Shown: positions 1 through 11,155 of the stretch, one piece after another
Layout: each line of letters starts with the position of its first letter
Position numbering within the stretch: the stretch's first letter is position 1
From: Periconia sp. R9002
Taxonomy: Eukaryota; Ascomycota; Dothideomycetes; Pleosporales; Periconiaceae
Assembly (NCBI GenBank): GCA_023627715.1
Contig: JAMAHW010000115.1
Span: forward strand, 39,811-103,810
Direction of reading: 5' to 3'
Length of the DNA stretch: 64,000 bases
Notes under the pieces: model-generated
What the model was told of the DNA's origin: nothing
Database searches by the model: none
The model's input: only the letters and a program-made list of their open reading frames with translations
Translations under genes and position numbers: made by a program

Positions 1-1557
1 AGAGAAGTAGGATCTTAATAGAACTCTTTGAAGCAAATGCACAAGTGTCGTACCTGAAAACCCGCAGCCATGCAGTGATTTTCCTATAGATGCACATCAG
101 ATCTGCTTACGAAAAAATACTTAGCTAAGACTGAACACGATCAAACGTCGAAGTAATCATGGAGTCGAGGATCCAGACAGGATAACGGTAATCGCTAATC
201 TGGGTCCCTGGGAGTTAAAGTATACAAGGATTCAGTAACTCTGAGGACCATCAGCGGTTCAATACCTTCAAAAGGGAGCTTGAGGAAATAAAAGCGATCT
301 AAACAGCTCCGGACAACCAACCTTGTCGAACTAAAAACCGCATCAATCGGTCCGCAATTACTTAGTCTTACACCGACAACAGATAACCCACAATTCAGAA
401 CTGCGGGTTATCTGCTGTCGATGTAAGACACGATATATATGGCGTCAACCCCTTTCAGTTCCCCGCTGGCATTTGCAGAGAAACAACGAATATTCATGTC
501 TCTAGTGCTGGAATCATACGGGGCATGGTACCGCTGTATTGGCACAAACGTCTTACAGCTTCTGCGTAGATTTGCTGGAGTGATGGAACTATTCCCGCTG
601 GAACTTGGGTACGAAGTCTTTTGCTACCAGGGCGCTACATAGTATGGCCTATTGGGGCACTGATCATGTATTGTGACCACCCTGGATGTCTATAGCCAAC
701 TTTGTATCCACTATAGCCCCAGAGTTGTCAGTAAGGAATGAAGGCGCAGTCGGCTGCATATGGCCTAAGATTTTGGTCCGCAGCTCGGTAATGGCGATGA
801 AGCGTGATCTCAGGGGCACCCTGTGCTCGCGGTTATTGTTTCGTCCACAAACCCGCCCTTCACTAGATATCCATCCACATCAGCAAAACTTCCCATATCG
901 AAGACTTCGACAGTACTAACTTTCACCTCGCAATCACATGTAACATCTTTAAAAGTGGCGATACATATGCAGCGATATCCGGGTGTGCGTATACGAGGTT
1001 CGAGATGTACCCCTTGGTCCCCCTTTCCAGACCCACGCACCGACGCCTACCTGCACCGAAAGTAAGATGCAGGACATTTGTTTTGGTTGAAGGACTCAGT
1101 TGAAGCTGCTGCAGCACAGCCGGGAAGGAATCGGTGGTGTACTATCCCTTTACCGCTAGCACTGACCGTGCCGTGGACCTGTGGTTACCACAACGGTAGG
1201 TACTATGGGGAGCATGCAGTCGCTCAATCAATACATAGCCCATTCTGCACCCTCGATTGAAGTGCCACCCAATTCCTGCAGGCATGCATTCTACGAAATG
1301 CGGCTGTTCGTTCGAACTCCCTCGTCCCCCTGAACTCGAGTTGGTCACCCACCACTCCGTCACATCACCACCACACCTGCGGCCACAACACCATGCCGCC
1401 CCCACCCACACAACACGTCGATATCTATACTCTCACGTCGGAAAATGGTGTAGCTAACAGCCTACAGACTGTTCACCCTGACACTGCCGAGTTTCCTACG
1501 TGCAGGCGTGGAGGAGATCATCGTGGCGCTGGGTCGTGAAACCGTGTCGCGCACGAG
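1..1557. other. gene-free region at window start
   Basis: I see no open reading frame here that resembles a known protein. The short ORFs lack composition bias or motifs. The only structure is the long hairpin at 365-429, listed separately. The sequence leads into a minisatellite. Confidence 0.6.
365..429. repeat. 25-bp-arm inverted repeat (hairpin)
   Basis: The arm at 365-389 is the reverse complement of 405-429 with only two mismatches over 25 bases, separated by a 15-base spacer. Both mismatches are transitions. It could fold as a cruciform or be the collapsed ends of a small inverted-repeat transposon. No flanking gene uses it as an obvious terminator. Confidence 0.85.
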
Positions 1558-1872
1558 GCGTGACCGTGACGTGGAGGTCCGTGGCGTAGAGGTGTTCGTG
1601 GCGTGGAAGGCGTGACCGTGGCGTGGAGGTGTTCGTGGCGTGGAAGGCGTGACGGCGTGACCGTGGCGTGGAGGTGTTCGTGACGTGGAAGGCGTGACCG
1701 TGACGTGGAGGTGTTCGTGGCGTGGAAGGCGTGTTCGTGGCGTGGAGGTGTTCGTGGCGTGGAAGGCGTGACCGTGGCGTGGAGGTGTTCGTGGCGTGGA
1801 AGGCGTGTTCGTGGCGTGGAGGTGTTCGTGGCGTGGAAGGCGTGACCGTGACGTGGAGGTGTTCGTGACTTC
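1558..1872. repeat. GTG-rich minisatellite, unit about 37 bp
   Basis: The block is built from alternating modules that read GTGTTCGTGGCGTGGA, AGGCGTGACC and GTGGCGTGGAG. Together they make a higher-order unit of about 37 bases that recurs imperfectly along the block. A minus-strand ORF runs through it (1518-2126) and reads as a low-complexity His/Thr/Pro/Arg repeat. I treat that as a by-product of the repeat and not a gene. The modules include several TGACGTG half-sites. Confidence 0.85.
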
Positions 1873-3897
1873 GTGACGTGTGGTGAACGTGTCCTCAGGA
1901 AGGAACCCTCCACCTCAACCACGGAAGGTGTGACTACCCCGCGACGTGCCCGTGACAATTCACGGATACGAAAAGTACACGAATGTATAGGTATCGACGT
2001 GGAACTCCCGTGTTGAACCGTGTGGATGAGTCGGGAGGGAATGGAAACATCTACACGGTTCCGAGCGCGATACGAAGAATCCTGGATGAATTCGGATATA
2101 TTAGGCAGCTCTGCTAGTAGTCTCATGCGGTAGGTAGCTGCACGTCGATCACGACAAATTCACGGGAAGTGGCCGTTTCAAAACGTGTCGATCAGTAGGC
2201 AAGCTACGAAATCACAGTGTGGCACGATTTTTACGCGGTTCAGGGCGTGTAACTGTAGGTGTTCGTGTTCGCGTTCGCGGGTGGGAAGACACAGATGGTC
2301 ATAGTGGGTCGAGGAAATCGATTGCTGTGCAAGGCGCAACCCCAACCGTTACCCCCAAGACCTGTGTAATACGTCTCGATCACTCAGACCCCCACCGAAA
2401 GCATGGAATACGGCTATATCTGCTACACTGTCAGGGTATGAGCCCTGTAGGAAGGCGAGGAAGGCACGGAGCCAGACATCCTCATATAGGCACACAGCTA
2501 GCTAGCACCCCAATACATACACATCATACCCATCCATGACCCTGATAATGGTAGCAGCGCCCAACGAAAATTCCCACCGCAGCAACGCGGTGGAAGGCCT
2601 GCGTACGCCCTCCAACGAGCGTGCAGCCAGGCAGCAAACACCATCCCCAGGCCGTGTCTTCCTCGCCTTTCTCCAGAGCTCATACCCTGACATACACCCG
2701 GATGCTGGGTGCACAATATGTATGCTAAAACATATAGGGAAGTAGAATGCGATGCTACTACATGCGATGCCCCGGAGAATACCACGCACACGCGAGAGAG
2801 GTGGCCATTCCTGGATGCGGTTGCTTGGAGCTTGCCTGGAATAACAAGTCATCTCGAGTTACCTGGAAGTTTCAGAGGGGAAAGGTATTGCGTCACATCG
2901 GGGAGCTTTGACTGTCCTGCGAAATCCTATCCCATTGTGACTAGTTATATACTAGGATTCTTAATACAAAAGTGTACATTCTGCAGTGGATTTCACTTTT
3001 AGTTCTTCATCAATGGATAATTGTTTGTGAAAACTTGAGATGATTGAGAAAGCAGGGACTATCCAAAGACGTGGATGATACTCGTTTTGGCGTGCCCCTG
3101 GGTCGAAATTGGAATATCTCTATAAGAAGATGACAATCTGCGTATGGTAATCGACAGGGCTTTACTGGAGTGAAAATATGAATTAGGGTTGAGAGCAAAG
3201 TTGAAAACAATAACAACCAAGGAGAGCAACGCCTTTGCATCTGCGAGGTTTAGCGGAAGAACGAACGTTAGCCATCAGCACCTTTTCAAGTATGTGTGGG
3301 CGACTATACACACCAGCGCAGCTCTTTAAAGATAAGGGCGGTGTGCTAGCAAGCATAGAAGCACGCTGAGCGTGAAACAGGTTGCAAGGTACTGCACTTA
3401 CATGCCCATATTTATCTCTGTCATTCACGTGTGTCTGCCAATTTCCTGTTCAGGTCGCAGATTCAAAGGGGTTCGAGTACCCTGTCTATGAAAGTTTCTC
3501 TGAGTTCAGAAGAGTATCAAGATGCGACGTGATGTAGCGTTCTGCGACTTTAATCATCCTTGCGAATTGAACGGATGGTACCCGCGAATTTGGACGTGAA
3601 GATGTAGCACGAAGGCTCTTCTCCGTACACCGAGCTACACAGGAAAATGAGTATGTCACTACAACAATGGGGTGTTGGGTGATTGAAATAGCAAAATCTA
3701 TGTTCATAGCTATGAAAAGATGACGTTTATTACTACTTGCTTTGCTTATGCTAGAATGAAGATATGATCCAAACGGTATTGAAGGAAAGTAAGAAGAATA
3801 AATAAGTCGAAATGACACGGAAAATTCCAAAATGCCTGTCTCTCCGGCCGTTTCACCACTTTATCACAACACAACGCAAAAACTCCACCCTGAAAAC
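1873..3897. other. gene-free region with a degraded inverted-repeat element
   Basis: No convincing gene is visible between the minisatellite and the CFEM gene. The only organised sequence is the inverted repeat at 2430-2691, listed separately. Confidence 0.55.
2430..2691. repeat. inverted-repeat element with about 45-bp ends
   Basis: The stretch 2430-2475 is about 80% identical to the reverse complement of 2647-2691. Both share the core AGGCGAGGAAG and the end GTCAGGGTATGAG. The arms enclose about 170 bases without a coding signal. This is the layout of a small non-autonomous inverted-repeat transposon that has decayed. I could not find a clean target-site duplication, so it may also be a plain inverted duplication. 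Confidence 0.6.
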
Positions 3898-4749
3898 CTA
3901 CAGAACTGCAACAGCGAGACCAAACATCCCCGCAAGAACAGGAGCTTTGAGACCGTTAGCAGACCCCGTGAAAGACGGCGGCAAAGCAGACGATATACGA
4001 GAGCCGGACGGAGCGATGGAAGCAGGCCGACTCGATCCAGTGGTAGCAAAAGGAGGAGACGAAGCAGCGGTTGAGATACCAGGGACAGCAGAGCTGCGGC
4101 TAGTAGGGGCAACGCCGACGCTACCACCGCCGGAACCGGAACCGCCAGTGGCGGTAACAGTGACAGTGACACCCACAGCGCAGGATCCCCCTGATCCACC
4201 TGGGCCGCTCCCGCTGTTGGATGATCCACTGCTAGTAGTTGCTGTTCTTGAAGATGATGCGTTGCTACTAGCTGTTGCTCTCGAAGATGCTGCGCTCGAT
4301 ACTGTGTTAGAGGGGAGGGACGTGCCGGGAGGTAGGTAGACTGGTTGAACATGGTAAACATGCTGTTGTGAAAATGGGAGAAGAATAGTTGGCCTACCAT
4401 ATGAGGAAGTGCTACCCACACCCGACCCAGCCCCAGAAGAGTAAGCTGGGACTGATGAAGCGCCGCTGCTTGAGGCGCCAGGAATATTTACACCCGCCTG
4501 CTGGCAGAGAGCGGTGATCACAGTGGTGACTTTCTGCTGGTCGGTAGTGCTGGAGCACGCGCTCTGGACGCAGCTGGTGACAGCCGGTGTCAGCTCGTTC
4601 GCTTTCTGGCATGAGCATTTAAAGTCTGTGAGACTGCATCCGACGTTCTGGACGCCAGTTGTGAGGCATGGCAGAGCACAGCTGGGAATGTCGGTGATTG
4701 ACTGGCCAGCGGCAACGGCGACGAATGCGAAGGTCGAGGCGAATCTCAT
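3898..4749 (-). CDS. CFEM-domain GPI-anchored cell-wall protein
   Basis: This is a secreted, probably wall- or membrane-anchored protein of 283 residues if unspliced. The ATG at 4749 opens a hydrophobic signal peptide (residues 1-16). The CFEM domain follows, with eight cysteines at 24, 28, 38, 45, 47, 60, 65 and 81 in the classic C-x3-C-x9-C-x6-C-x-C-x12-C-x4-C-x15-C spacing. Asp42 sits where CFEM haem-binding proteins carry their iron ligand. After about residue 100 the chain is a long Ser/Thr/Gly/Pro-rich stalk. It ends in a hydrophobic tail preceded by small residues, as expected for a GPI signal. CFEM proteins take part in haem uptake, adhesion or host interaction; which applies here cannot be told. 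A stretch in the stalk (reads ...GRPTILLPFSQQ...) is less Ser-rich and is bounded by possible GT/AG signals, so a short intron there is possible. Confidence 0.88.
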   Translation of the reverse strand: MRFASTFAFVAVAAGQSITDIPSCALPCLTTGVQNVGCSLTDFKCSCQKANELTPAVTSCVQSACSSTTDQQKVTTVITALCQQAGVNIPGASSSGASSVPAYSSGAGSGVGSTSSYGRPTILLPFSQQHVYHVQPVYLPPGTSLPSNTVSSAASSRATASSNASSSRTATTSSGSSNSGSGPGGSGGSCAVGVTVTVTATGGSGSGGGSVGVAPTSRSSAVPGISTAASSPPFATTGSSRPASIAPSGSRISSALPPSFTGSANGLKAPVLAGMFGLAVAVL

Positions 4750-6047
4750 GTTGGGCAAATTGAAAGAAGTAAAGAATGTGTGTGAGAGACGGCAGTGAAC
4801 GACTTGGCAAAGAGGGTTGTGAATGGTGCGTTGAGAAAAATAAATAAAGTTATGGTATCAAAGGTATCTTATAGGGGTTGCAAAGGGAGATAGAGATTAT
4901 TAGTTTGGTATTTGATGGAGCTGGAGAGGCACGCTCGAGGGACCATGGTGTTTTTATCATATACACATTTATATATGTCGTTGGATTTCGAGCCGTCGTC
5001 GCGCCGTGAAAGAAGCTTTCCACTAATAAGAGCCGGTTTGCATTCGTTAGCCACTCTCGAAGATCATTGCAGATCAACCTCATCGACATGAATCTGGGGA
5101 AATGTCAAGAATGAATAAGACAGTTATAGCTTGCGTCATCGATATGTATGCCTTGTATCTGAAATATTGCTTTCGTGTAACGCGAAATATTTGTCAATCG
5201 TCATAGCTTAAAGGTTGAATAGACAAATTGAAACAGGTTTGCTTGTTCAAAAGTGCTGGGTGGTTAAATATTTAGCTTGTGGCGTCGCACTGGCGTTGAC
5301 ACCGGCCTGTTTCGAAGTGCTTTGGCGTTGAGATCAGCATGTTTCGAATGCTATGGCCACTAGTTTGCGTGAGATTAGTGCGCCGCCCTCTCAATATTTA
5401 CCAAAAACATGCGGAGGGCTGTGCACGTTTCGTTCAGCTGATGAATCTTTGTCGAGAGTAGTTGGGGGATTTGGATGGCATATCAACTTTGCAAATTGTA
5501 AGGTGTGATAGAGGAAATCACTACAAGAGAATAAACAGATTTTCAGCACTTTGTGACCCGAATAATTTGTGATGGCCAGGGTTACGCAGCGAACATAAAG
5601 AAAGGCTTGCTATGTGAAAGTTTGACTGGCGGTTTTCTGTCACAAGCAAGTTCGCTGGCACTAGGAGGAGGCGAGAGCTGACGCTGGCATGCGCTTCACC
5701 ACCAATCATTTTGATACACTAATGCATTCGCGGAGACCATATATTTGATGGCTTTTTCAATACATAGACATGCAATGATATCACTAATTTACGAGTTCTA
5801 GCTAATGAATTTATGTCACTTGTAAAATCTAGATTTGATCATTTGGTGACGCTGCGACGAACTTTCGATAGCCAATTCCACTTGGAACTTTTGCACGATC
5901 GAGCCATCATAAGGCGGGATATACGATTGAACTCATGCTTATTGAACCTATACTTTTCTCAAGAACCATTGCCCATACCGTCCAGGACGCTCTAAGTTCT
6001 CTGAGAATGAACCGTGTATCGTGAATTCGCTCTTCCTATGATGATAC
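4750..6047. other. intergenic, nothing recognised
   Basis: This is the 5' flank of the CFEM gene and the 3' flank of the HTD2-like gene. It is fairly AT-rich with stop codons in all frames. I see no repeat or RNA gene in it. Confidence 0.5.
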
Positions 6048-7016
6048 TTACGCTTCAATCGTGGCTTTCATTCCCACCTTTCCAAAACAATCCCAAAGTT
6101 CTGCTTTAGACCCATTGGCTCCTGCACCCTCCTCCTTCAATACAATTCTGTAATCTTCTCCCACGTAAATCGGGCTGACAGCTCTGTAATAGATCCTCTT
6201 CGGCGCCACTCCGCCCGCAACATTTCCCCGTGAATCCCGCCACAAATCCAGGATGTTGATGAGATTCAATGGGCCATGTACCACAGCATCTCTATGACCC
6301 TCTACCTCACGGCACCATTCAGGCAAAAAATGGATTTTGTGCGCATTAAATGTCAACGCCGAAAATCGAAACAGGCTCACAGGAGTCTGCCTAAAATCTC
6401 TAGAAAACACACCGTTCCCCACTCCAAGATCACCAAATGGCTTTTCAGTAGGTCGGGGCGGCACTGGAATCGGCGTTGTGATTTCCTTCTGAAAGATCCA
6501 ACTCCTCCGATCTGTCAACGCGATCCCGCTTCCATTCTCAAACGTCTTTTCTACACCAACAACCAGCATTTCAGCACCAGTTTTTGATTTTTTGGCCTCT
6601 GCGCTGATTAATTTCGTGGTTTCCTGTACTGTTTGGCCAACACGCAGGGCCACATCATGCGCTTGGTTCCATTCCAATTCGCCGCCCGCCCACATTCGGC
6701 GCGTAAAGGGACGGAGTGGATTCACCGTACGGTCCGTGCCATCTTTCCCCAGTTCGCTCTCGACAATAGATGGGGTAAAGTAGACAAGATGGTACCCGGC
6801 AGGGATTGGGGTCCCGTCTTTGGGTGGAAGAGACGTGGTGGATGTGCGATTCAAGGTGATGTTCAGGAGATGGAGTTGGTTGGCATCGAGAAGTTGCGTG
6901 CGAATTGATACGGGAGAGTTGCCGAAGCGTGTGAGGAGTTCGCTGCAGATGTCCTGGGCGGATGCGGTGGCGAGGCGAGGAGTTGCGTGAATGAGGCGCC
7001 GGGGGATGAAGGCCAT
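6048..7016 (-). CDS. HTD2-like hydroxyacyl-thioester dehydratase (MaoC/hot-dog)
   Basis: This 322-residue protein resembles fungal 3-hydroxyacyl-thioester dehydratase type 2, which removes water from hydroxyacyl-ACP in mitochondrial type II fatty-acid synthesis. The same family includes mesaconyl-C4-CoA hydratases. The N-terminus (MAFIPRRLIHATPRLATASA) is Arg-rich and acid-free, as in a mitochondrial presequence. Residues 30-180 form the degenerate N-terminal hot-dog half, including the RMWAGGELEW segment. The C-terminal half holds the catalytic-type motif FNAHKIHF (His226, His229) followed by VVHGPL. The stop codon lies inside GCGTAAGTATC, a good 5' splice site, so a short further 3' exon cannot be excluded. 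The family call is firm; the exact substrate is inference. Confidence 0.85.
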   Translation of the reverse strand: MAFIPRRLIHATPRLATASAQDICSELLTRFGNSPVSIRTQLLDANQLHLLNITLNRTSTTSLPPKDGTPIPAGYHLVYFTPSIVESELGKDGTDRTVNPLRPFTRRMWAGGELEWNQAHDVALRVGQTVQETTKLISAEAKKSKTGAEMLVVGVEKTFENGSGIALTDRRSWIFQKEITTPIPVPPRPTEKPFGDLGVGNGVFSRDFRQTPVSLFRFSALTFNAHKIHFLPEWCREVEGHRDAVVHGPLNLINILDLWRDSRGNVAGGVAPKRIYYRAVSPIYVGEDYRIVLKEEGAGANGSKAELWDCFGKVGMKATIEA

Positions 7017-7567
7017 TGCGCGTGGGTTCCACGCCGGTCTAGCTCTTCAATTCACACTGTTCTCTTGTCGGATTGCCCACGTGCCTTTCAATGTCGAAGA
7101 TGTTGCATATTCAATGCCGCCGGATATTGGGTGGAGCCAGACCATGAAGAGCGGAGCAAGGTCCGATAGCCGAGATAGCCGACGACATTTGTCCACCACG
7201 TCGATCTGCGCCAGGAACCTGCAAACTTCATTCTCTAATAAGACTCTTGGGTTCTATGAATATGCCAAAAATTCACACTATTGACAAACTGATAGCTGAT
7301 TTTGGCAAATGTTTGATGTGGACAATACGCAGGTGTATGTGGATTTTGCATTTCCACTTCGGGTTAGTCTTGAGCCAGTACAACCTACGTCGAACATCTG
7401 CCAACATTGAAAGCTACATGCAACCTTTGATGGTATTTGATGAACGATTAGCGATAGGAAAAACACACACAATGGATCCTGATATTCGACAACGTGCGAT
7501 GATTGTGCCAGTTACTGGGCAGCTGGATCTTCCTAGAATGAGGTATCATGGCATTGACAATGTATTA
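7017..7567. other. intergenic, nothing recognised
   Basis: This is the upstream flank of the HTD2-like gene. No gene or repeat is visible. Confidence 0.5.
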
Positions 7568-8572
7568 TTAGTCTATAATCCCAGTGTGAGATAGGACGCC
7601 TGGGAGAGGAACTGTATTGATGCGCTGGAAATAGCTGCGGGGATCTCGACATTCCGCAATCACAAATGCGACATAATAGTCGCTGATGCCCCGTAGGAGT
7701 CGCCAATCCGAGCAGATGCCGTCCAGTCCTTGGACCACGATGGTGGCCTTGTCTCCGGCTGATAAGAGAGCGAGGATTGCATGAAGTTGGCGAACACCGG
7801 CAAGAAGTACGCCGACTTGATAGTCTGGCTTTTAAAGTCAGTTTGAGGAAAACAGAACTAGATTGCCTTCGGCTTATAGTCTGTATGGCGAGATCCGCTT
7901 TCCTTCCATTCAAACATACGACAAACTCTGCGTGCGAATTATATGGGGCAATTGGCGTAAACGCGACTCTTAGGCTATTTACGCTATCCATTACGGCACG
8001 GAAGTAGCCGAGCCCTGGGATGGTGTCCAATACCGGGCGATCTCCGCTTCTGCGCAGCCGGGTGCAGTTCCTAAGCACTACTAAGAAGTAGTTACAGCGC
8101 GGAAGCGAGCGGAATGCATATCTATATGGCTGCTGAAGCGGTAGACAAAGATGGTGATGTGCCGTGGTAGTCGGATTATCTCGCGATTCGATGACCGAAT
8201 TCTTTTAATCTCGAACTCGGCTCTTCCTTGTTCATCATTATTATTAGATGAACGGATTTTCTTGATCTCGTCTTCGGCACGGCCAGACGAAAGCGGATTT
8301 CTGTTCGATGTTGAGGCCCGAATGCGGGCAAGCTCTTCTTCTGCTCTTTCCGAGCTGACACAAGTAGCCTTGGAAGGTATCCAATACCCGGGCAGGATTG
8401 CCGTGCTTGCGAGTAGACACTGATCCGGGGCGAGTTCTTCTTCTGCTCGTCCCTGAATCTTATGTGGAAGATGCTTTGCCGCTGCTGTTTGGAACGTGAT
8501 CAAGACACGTGGCTGTTTCTGCACGTCGCCAGTGCCGCCGACAGCTAGAGATTGATGAGACTGGCTACGCAT
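7568..8572 (-). pseudogene. decayed or unresolved gene with RAEEEL repeats
   Basis: Several minus-strand segments read like protein but lie in different frames. From about 8460 to 8180, four related copies of a motif like RAEEELARIRAS / RAEDEIKKIRSS are encoded in tandem. From about 8078 to 7880 a second segment reads CTRLRRSGDRPVLDTIPGLG and onward. From about 7830 to 7568 a third reads VGVLLAGVRQLHAILALLSA and onward, then ends at a stop at 7568. A tiny intron ending at AAAAGCCAG (about 7822) could link the last two. No clean splice pattern links the first, and no start codon stands out. I do not recognise the family. It could be a real spliced gene, but a relic is at least as likely. Confidence 0.3.
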
Positions 8573-9908
8573 TGGAAGAACAAAGTCGTATCCTATCTAG
8601 GTCGCGTAATGACACGAAGACTTCGCGAGGTTATGGTGCAGTGGCGCGTCGGGATTGTGAGATGAGGTACCTCCGCACACCTTCCGACCAGCGCGTCGAA
8701 TCTCACGACACACGCTACACCATCCGCGATCCACAGGTTCACGTTCGAAAAAATGTAGCGTATCGCGGAGTTAGATTCAAGGCGCGGCATATCATGTTTT
8801 CGAGGTGAACGGACGTGACATCAAGTGTAGGCAAGGTATGGCATGTCAGGACCGTATACCTTCCATATTAGGGAATTTCGGTGTCGCGCCTGTGACGTGA
8901 GCGTGACGTGCTGGCGTTTTTGGTTTTTGGGGACGTGTCTTGAGGAAGGGAGGTGGGTGGGTGGTGACGTGACGTGCGCCTTCCTTCCCAACGCCGCCGA
9001 ACCTGCACGCCGCGTACACGCCACGTACACGGTATATATTCACGTGTTTTGAACGAGATATCTCGGAGGTTCACGATATTTTTACGTGGTAATAGTCTGT
9101 TTGGCCCTAGATACACCTCACTGGCCTGTATCTACGCGCGTCTGGCTACTGTGTGGGGCGGAACTGGGTGTGGGGAGGAGAGGCACTTTACGCGCGGGGA
9201 AAAGAGTCATTCGGACGTAAGAATACTTCAATAATTCCGAGTCGGTAATTGCAAGGTGAGAGAAGGTGCTGACAGTATTGGTACGGACGCGTAGACACTG
9301 TATAGCTGATGGTTGAGTGACACTCCATCCTCGATATGGTTCCGGATCCATGAAGACAACCTCGTTTTTCTCCCGATCTAGTACTGTGATTAAGAAAAGG
9401 CTGGGATGCAAGTAGATGGTAAGTAGAAGACGTACTATCGAAGACGTGTTGCGGGTGGTAAGGGGAGGCACAACATCAATATGGTAGCTTTACATAGAAC
9501 ATCATGTCTCTCGGCGCTGCCTGCGCACATAAAGCTCTACCTACGATGTAGTATGTCTGGTGTGCTTATACATATAATTTTTTTGAACTACGCACTCATT
9601 CTTCAGGGAACCCGCTGTATATGCAAAGGTAGACTGATACCCTGCCACGAAGCCGGGCTTAGAAGGTGATAGTGAGAGAGGGAAGCTTCCTGCCAAATGA
9701 GAGGGGAAATGAATTTGGGCAAAAAGTGATGAAGGCCAAGTGTTATTTACTAGGACGTCCCTGATTCGAACAGCCATGAAGCATGTGGCGTTAGCATCGA
9801 CTCACTTCACACTGCGGAAACTCGCAGTTCCTGTAGAACAGTAATCTAGTAATCCGAGAAAATAGAAACTTCATTATCAATCTTACTGGCGATGTATCCC
9901 GCCCAACT
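8573..9908. other. intergenic with GTGACGTG-rich patch
   Basis: No gene is recognised. Around 8890-9040 the sequence repeats GACGTG words (for example GTGAGCGTGACGTGCTGG) and ends in an ACGTG/TACACG-rich stretch. The vocabulary resembles the minisatellite at 1.6-1.9 kb but is not in tandem order. Confidence 0.5.
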
Positions 9909-11155
9909 TCACCTATCAAAAGTCCTCCAAACGGCCGTCTCAAACTCCGCCGAAAGATCCTGTGCCACATCATCATTCCATGGCAGAATCTGCGTTGCAA
10001 ACATATATCCAATCCCCTTCTCCCTGTTCGCGCCCCAATGCAGATTCAGCAGCCCACTCCACCGCAGCGTCCCCTTTCTGATCAAATAATCCTCCCTCTC
10101 CACATCATGCGTGACAATGTATCCACCAAGCGCGTAGTTCGGCGTGATACCTTCGGTCTTACGGCCCGTGTGTGCGCCCCATGACATCTCTCCGATGGGT
10201 ATCATGGCAGTTTGCTCGGGTCCTCCGTCTGCGAACTGCGGTGTGAAGAGCAACTCGACGGTTTCGGGTTTGAGCAGCTTTGGGGTATCGGATATGATGT
10301 CAACGAGAACGCGTGTGTAGTCCTCGACGTTGGAGTACATGCCGGCCCCGCCGTTTTCAGACTCGAAGATCGGGATCATGGGCTCCGTCATATCGACGAG
10401 CGAACCGTTTGGTTGCCTGACACTGATGCGCATCAGTTTCTCCGCAACGGCCGGTTTACGTTCTGGCAGCCACGTAAAGGATGTGATGTTGAGGGGCTTC
10501 GCGATGTTGTCTTCGACGTAGTCCTCGAGGGATTGCGAGTTCAACCGAGAGACGAGGAGACCGGCCCAGTCGAGGGAGCTCCCGTATACCCAGCCTTCTC
10601 CTGCTTCGAACAATCGCGGCTCGGGATAGTGTTTGGCGACGTCCCTGCCCATCTCGAAGACAGGGGACTGTCCCTGAGATTCTCTCCATGCGACGAGGCT
10701 GGGGCTCATTTGCGTGTAGGCTGCGCCGCTGGAGTGGGTTAGGAGGTGTCGGAGAGTGACCGGTTTGGTTGCATCGTGGAGTTCGAATCCTTTATCTCCT
10801 GTCGAAGTGATGATCTTTTGGGATGTGAATTCGGGGAGGTGTTTGTCTAATGGGTCGTCGAGCCCAATGAGTCCGCGTTCGACGCACTGCATTGCCGCGA
10901 TGGATGCGATGAGCTTGGTGGCTGAGGCTAAGAAATATGTCGGATCAAATTGCAGGGGTGCTGCTCCTGGGGAAACTCCATTGGTGCCCTGGACATGCTG
11001 GTAAAGGAATTTGCCTATTCTATGTTAGTGTAAGCAATGCATAGTGTTCAAGATGATTCAATACCAGTCTTGTCAACGACGGCTGCTACGGCTCCAGCAA
11101 GGCCATTGGAGTCTTTCTTAGTGGCTTTGGCCAGAGATGCTTCGAACGAGTCCAT
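9909..11155 (-). CDS. LovD/EstB-like serine hydrolase (class C beta-lactamase fold)
   Basis: There are two exons, 11155-11065 and 11014-9909, joined by a 50-nt intron (GTATTG...CACTAAC...AATAG), giving 398 residues. The fold is the serine beta-lactamase/transpeptidase type used by fungal esterases and LovD-like acyltransferases. The nucleophile motif SxxK is S61-A-T-K64, and the Tyr motif is Y174-G-S in WVYGSSLDW. The C-terminal part has the family-type LRWSGLLNLHWG and FATQILPW segments. It has no signal peptide, so it is probably cytosolic. Such proteins hydrolyse esters or move acyl groups onto small molecules; some belong to secondary-metabolite clusters. No polyketide or peptide synthase is seen nearby, so the substrate is unknown. 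The start is the first ATG in frame upstream of the intron. Confidence 0.88.

Noticed and set aside
1558..1872. Possible CRISPR-like array
   Set aside because: Units are contiguous and degenerate with no unique spacers, and the genome is eukaryotic.
1518..2126. 202-codon minus-strand ORF across the minisatellite
   Set aside because: It is the translation of the DNA repeat (His/Thr/Pro/Arg words) with no start context, and its composition follows the repeat.
3812..4339. Plus-strand ORF opposite the CFEM gene
   Set aside because: It is an antisense shadow of the Ser/Thr-rich stalk. The opposite strand has signal peptide, CFEM cysteines and GPI tail.
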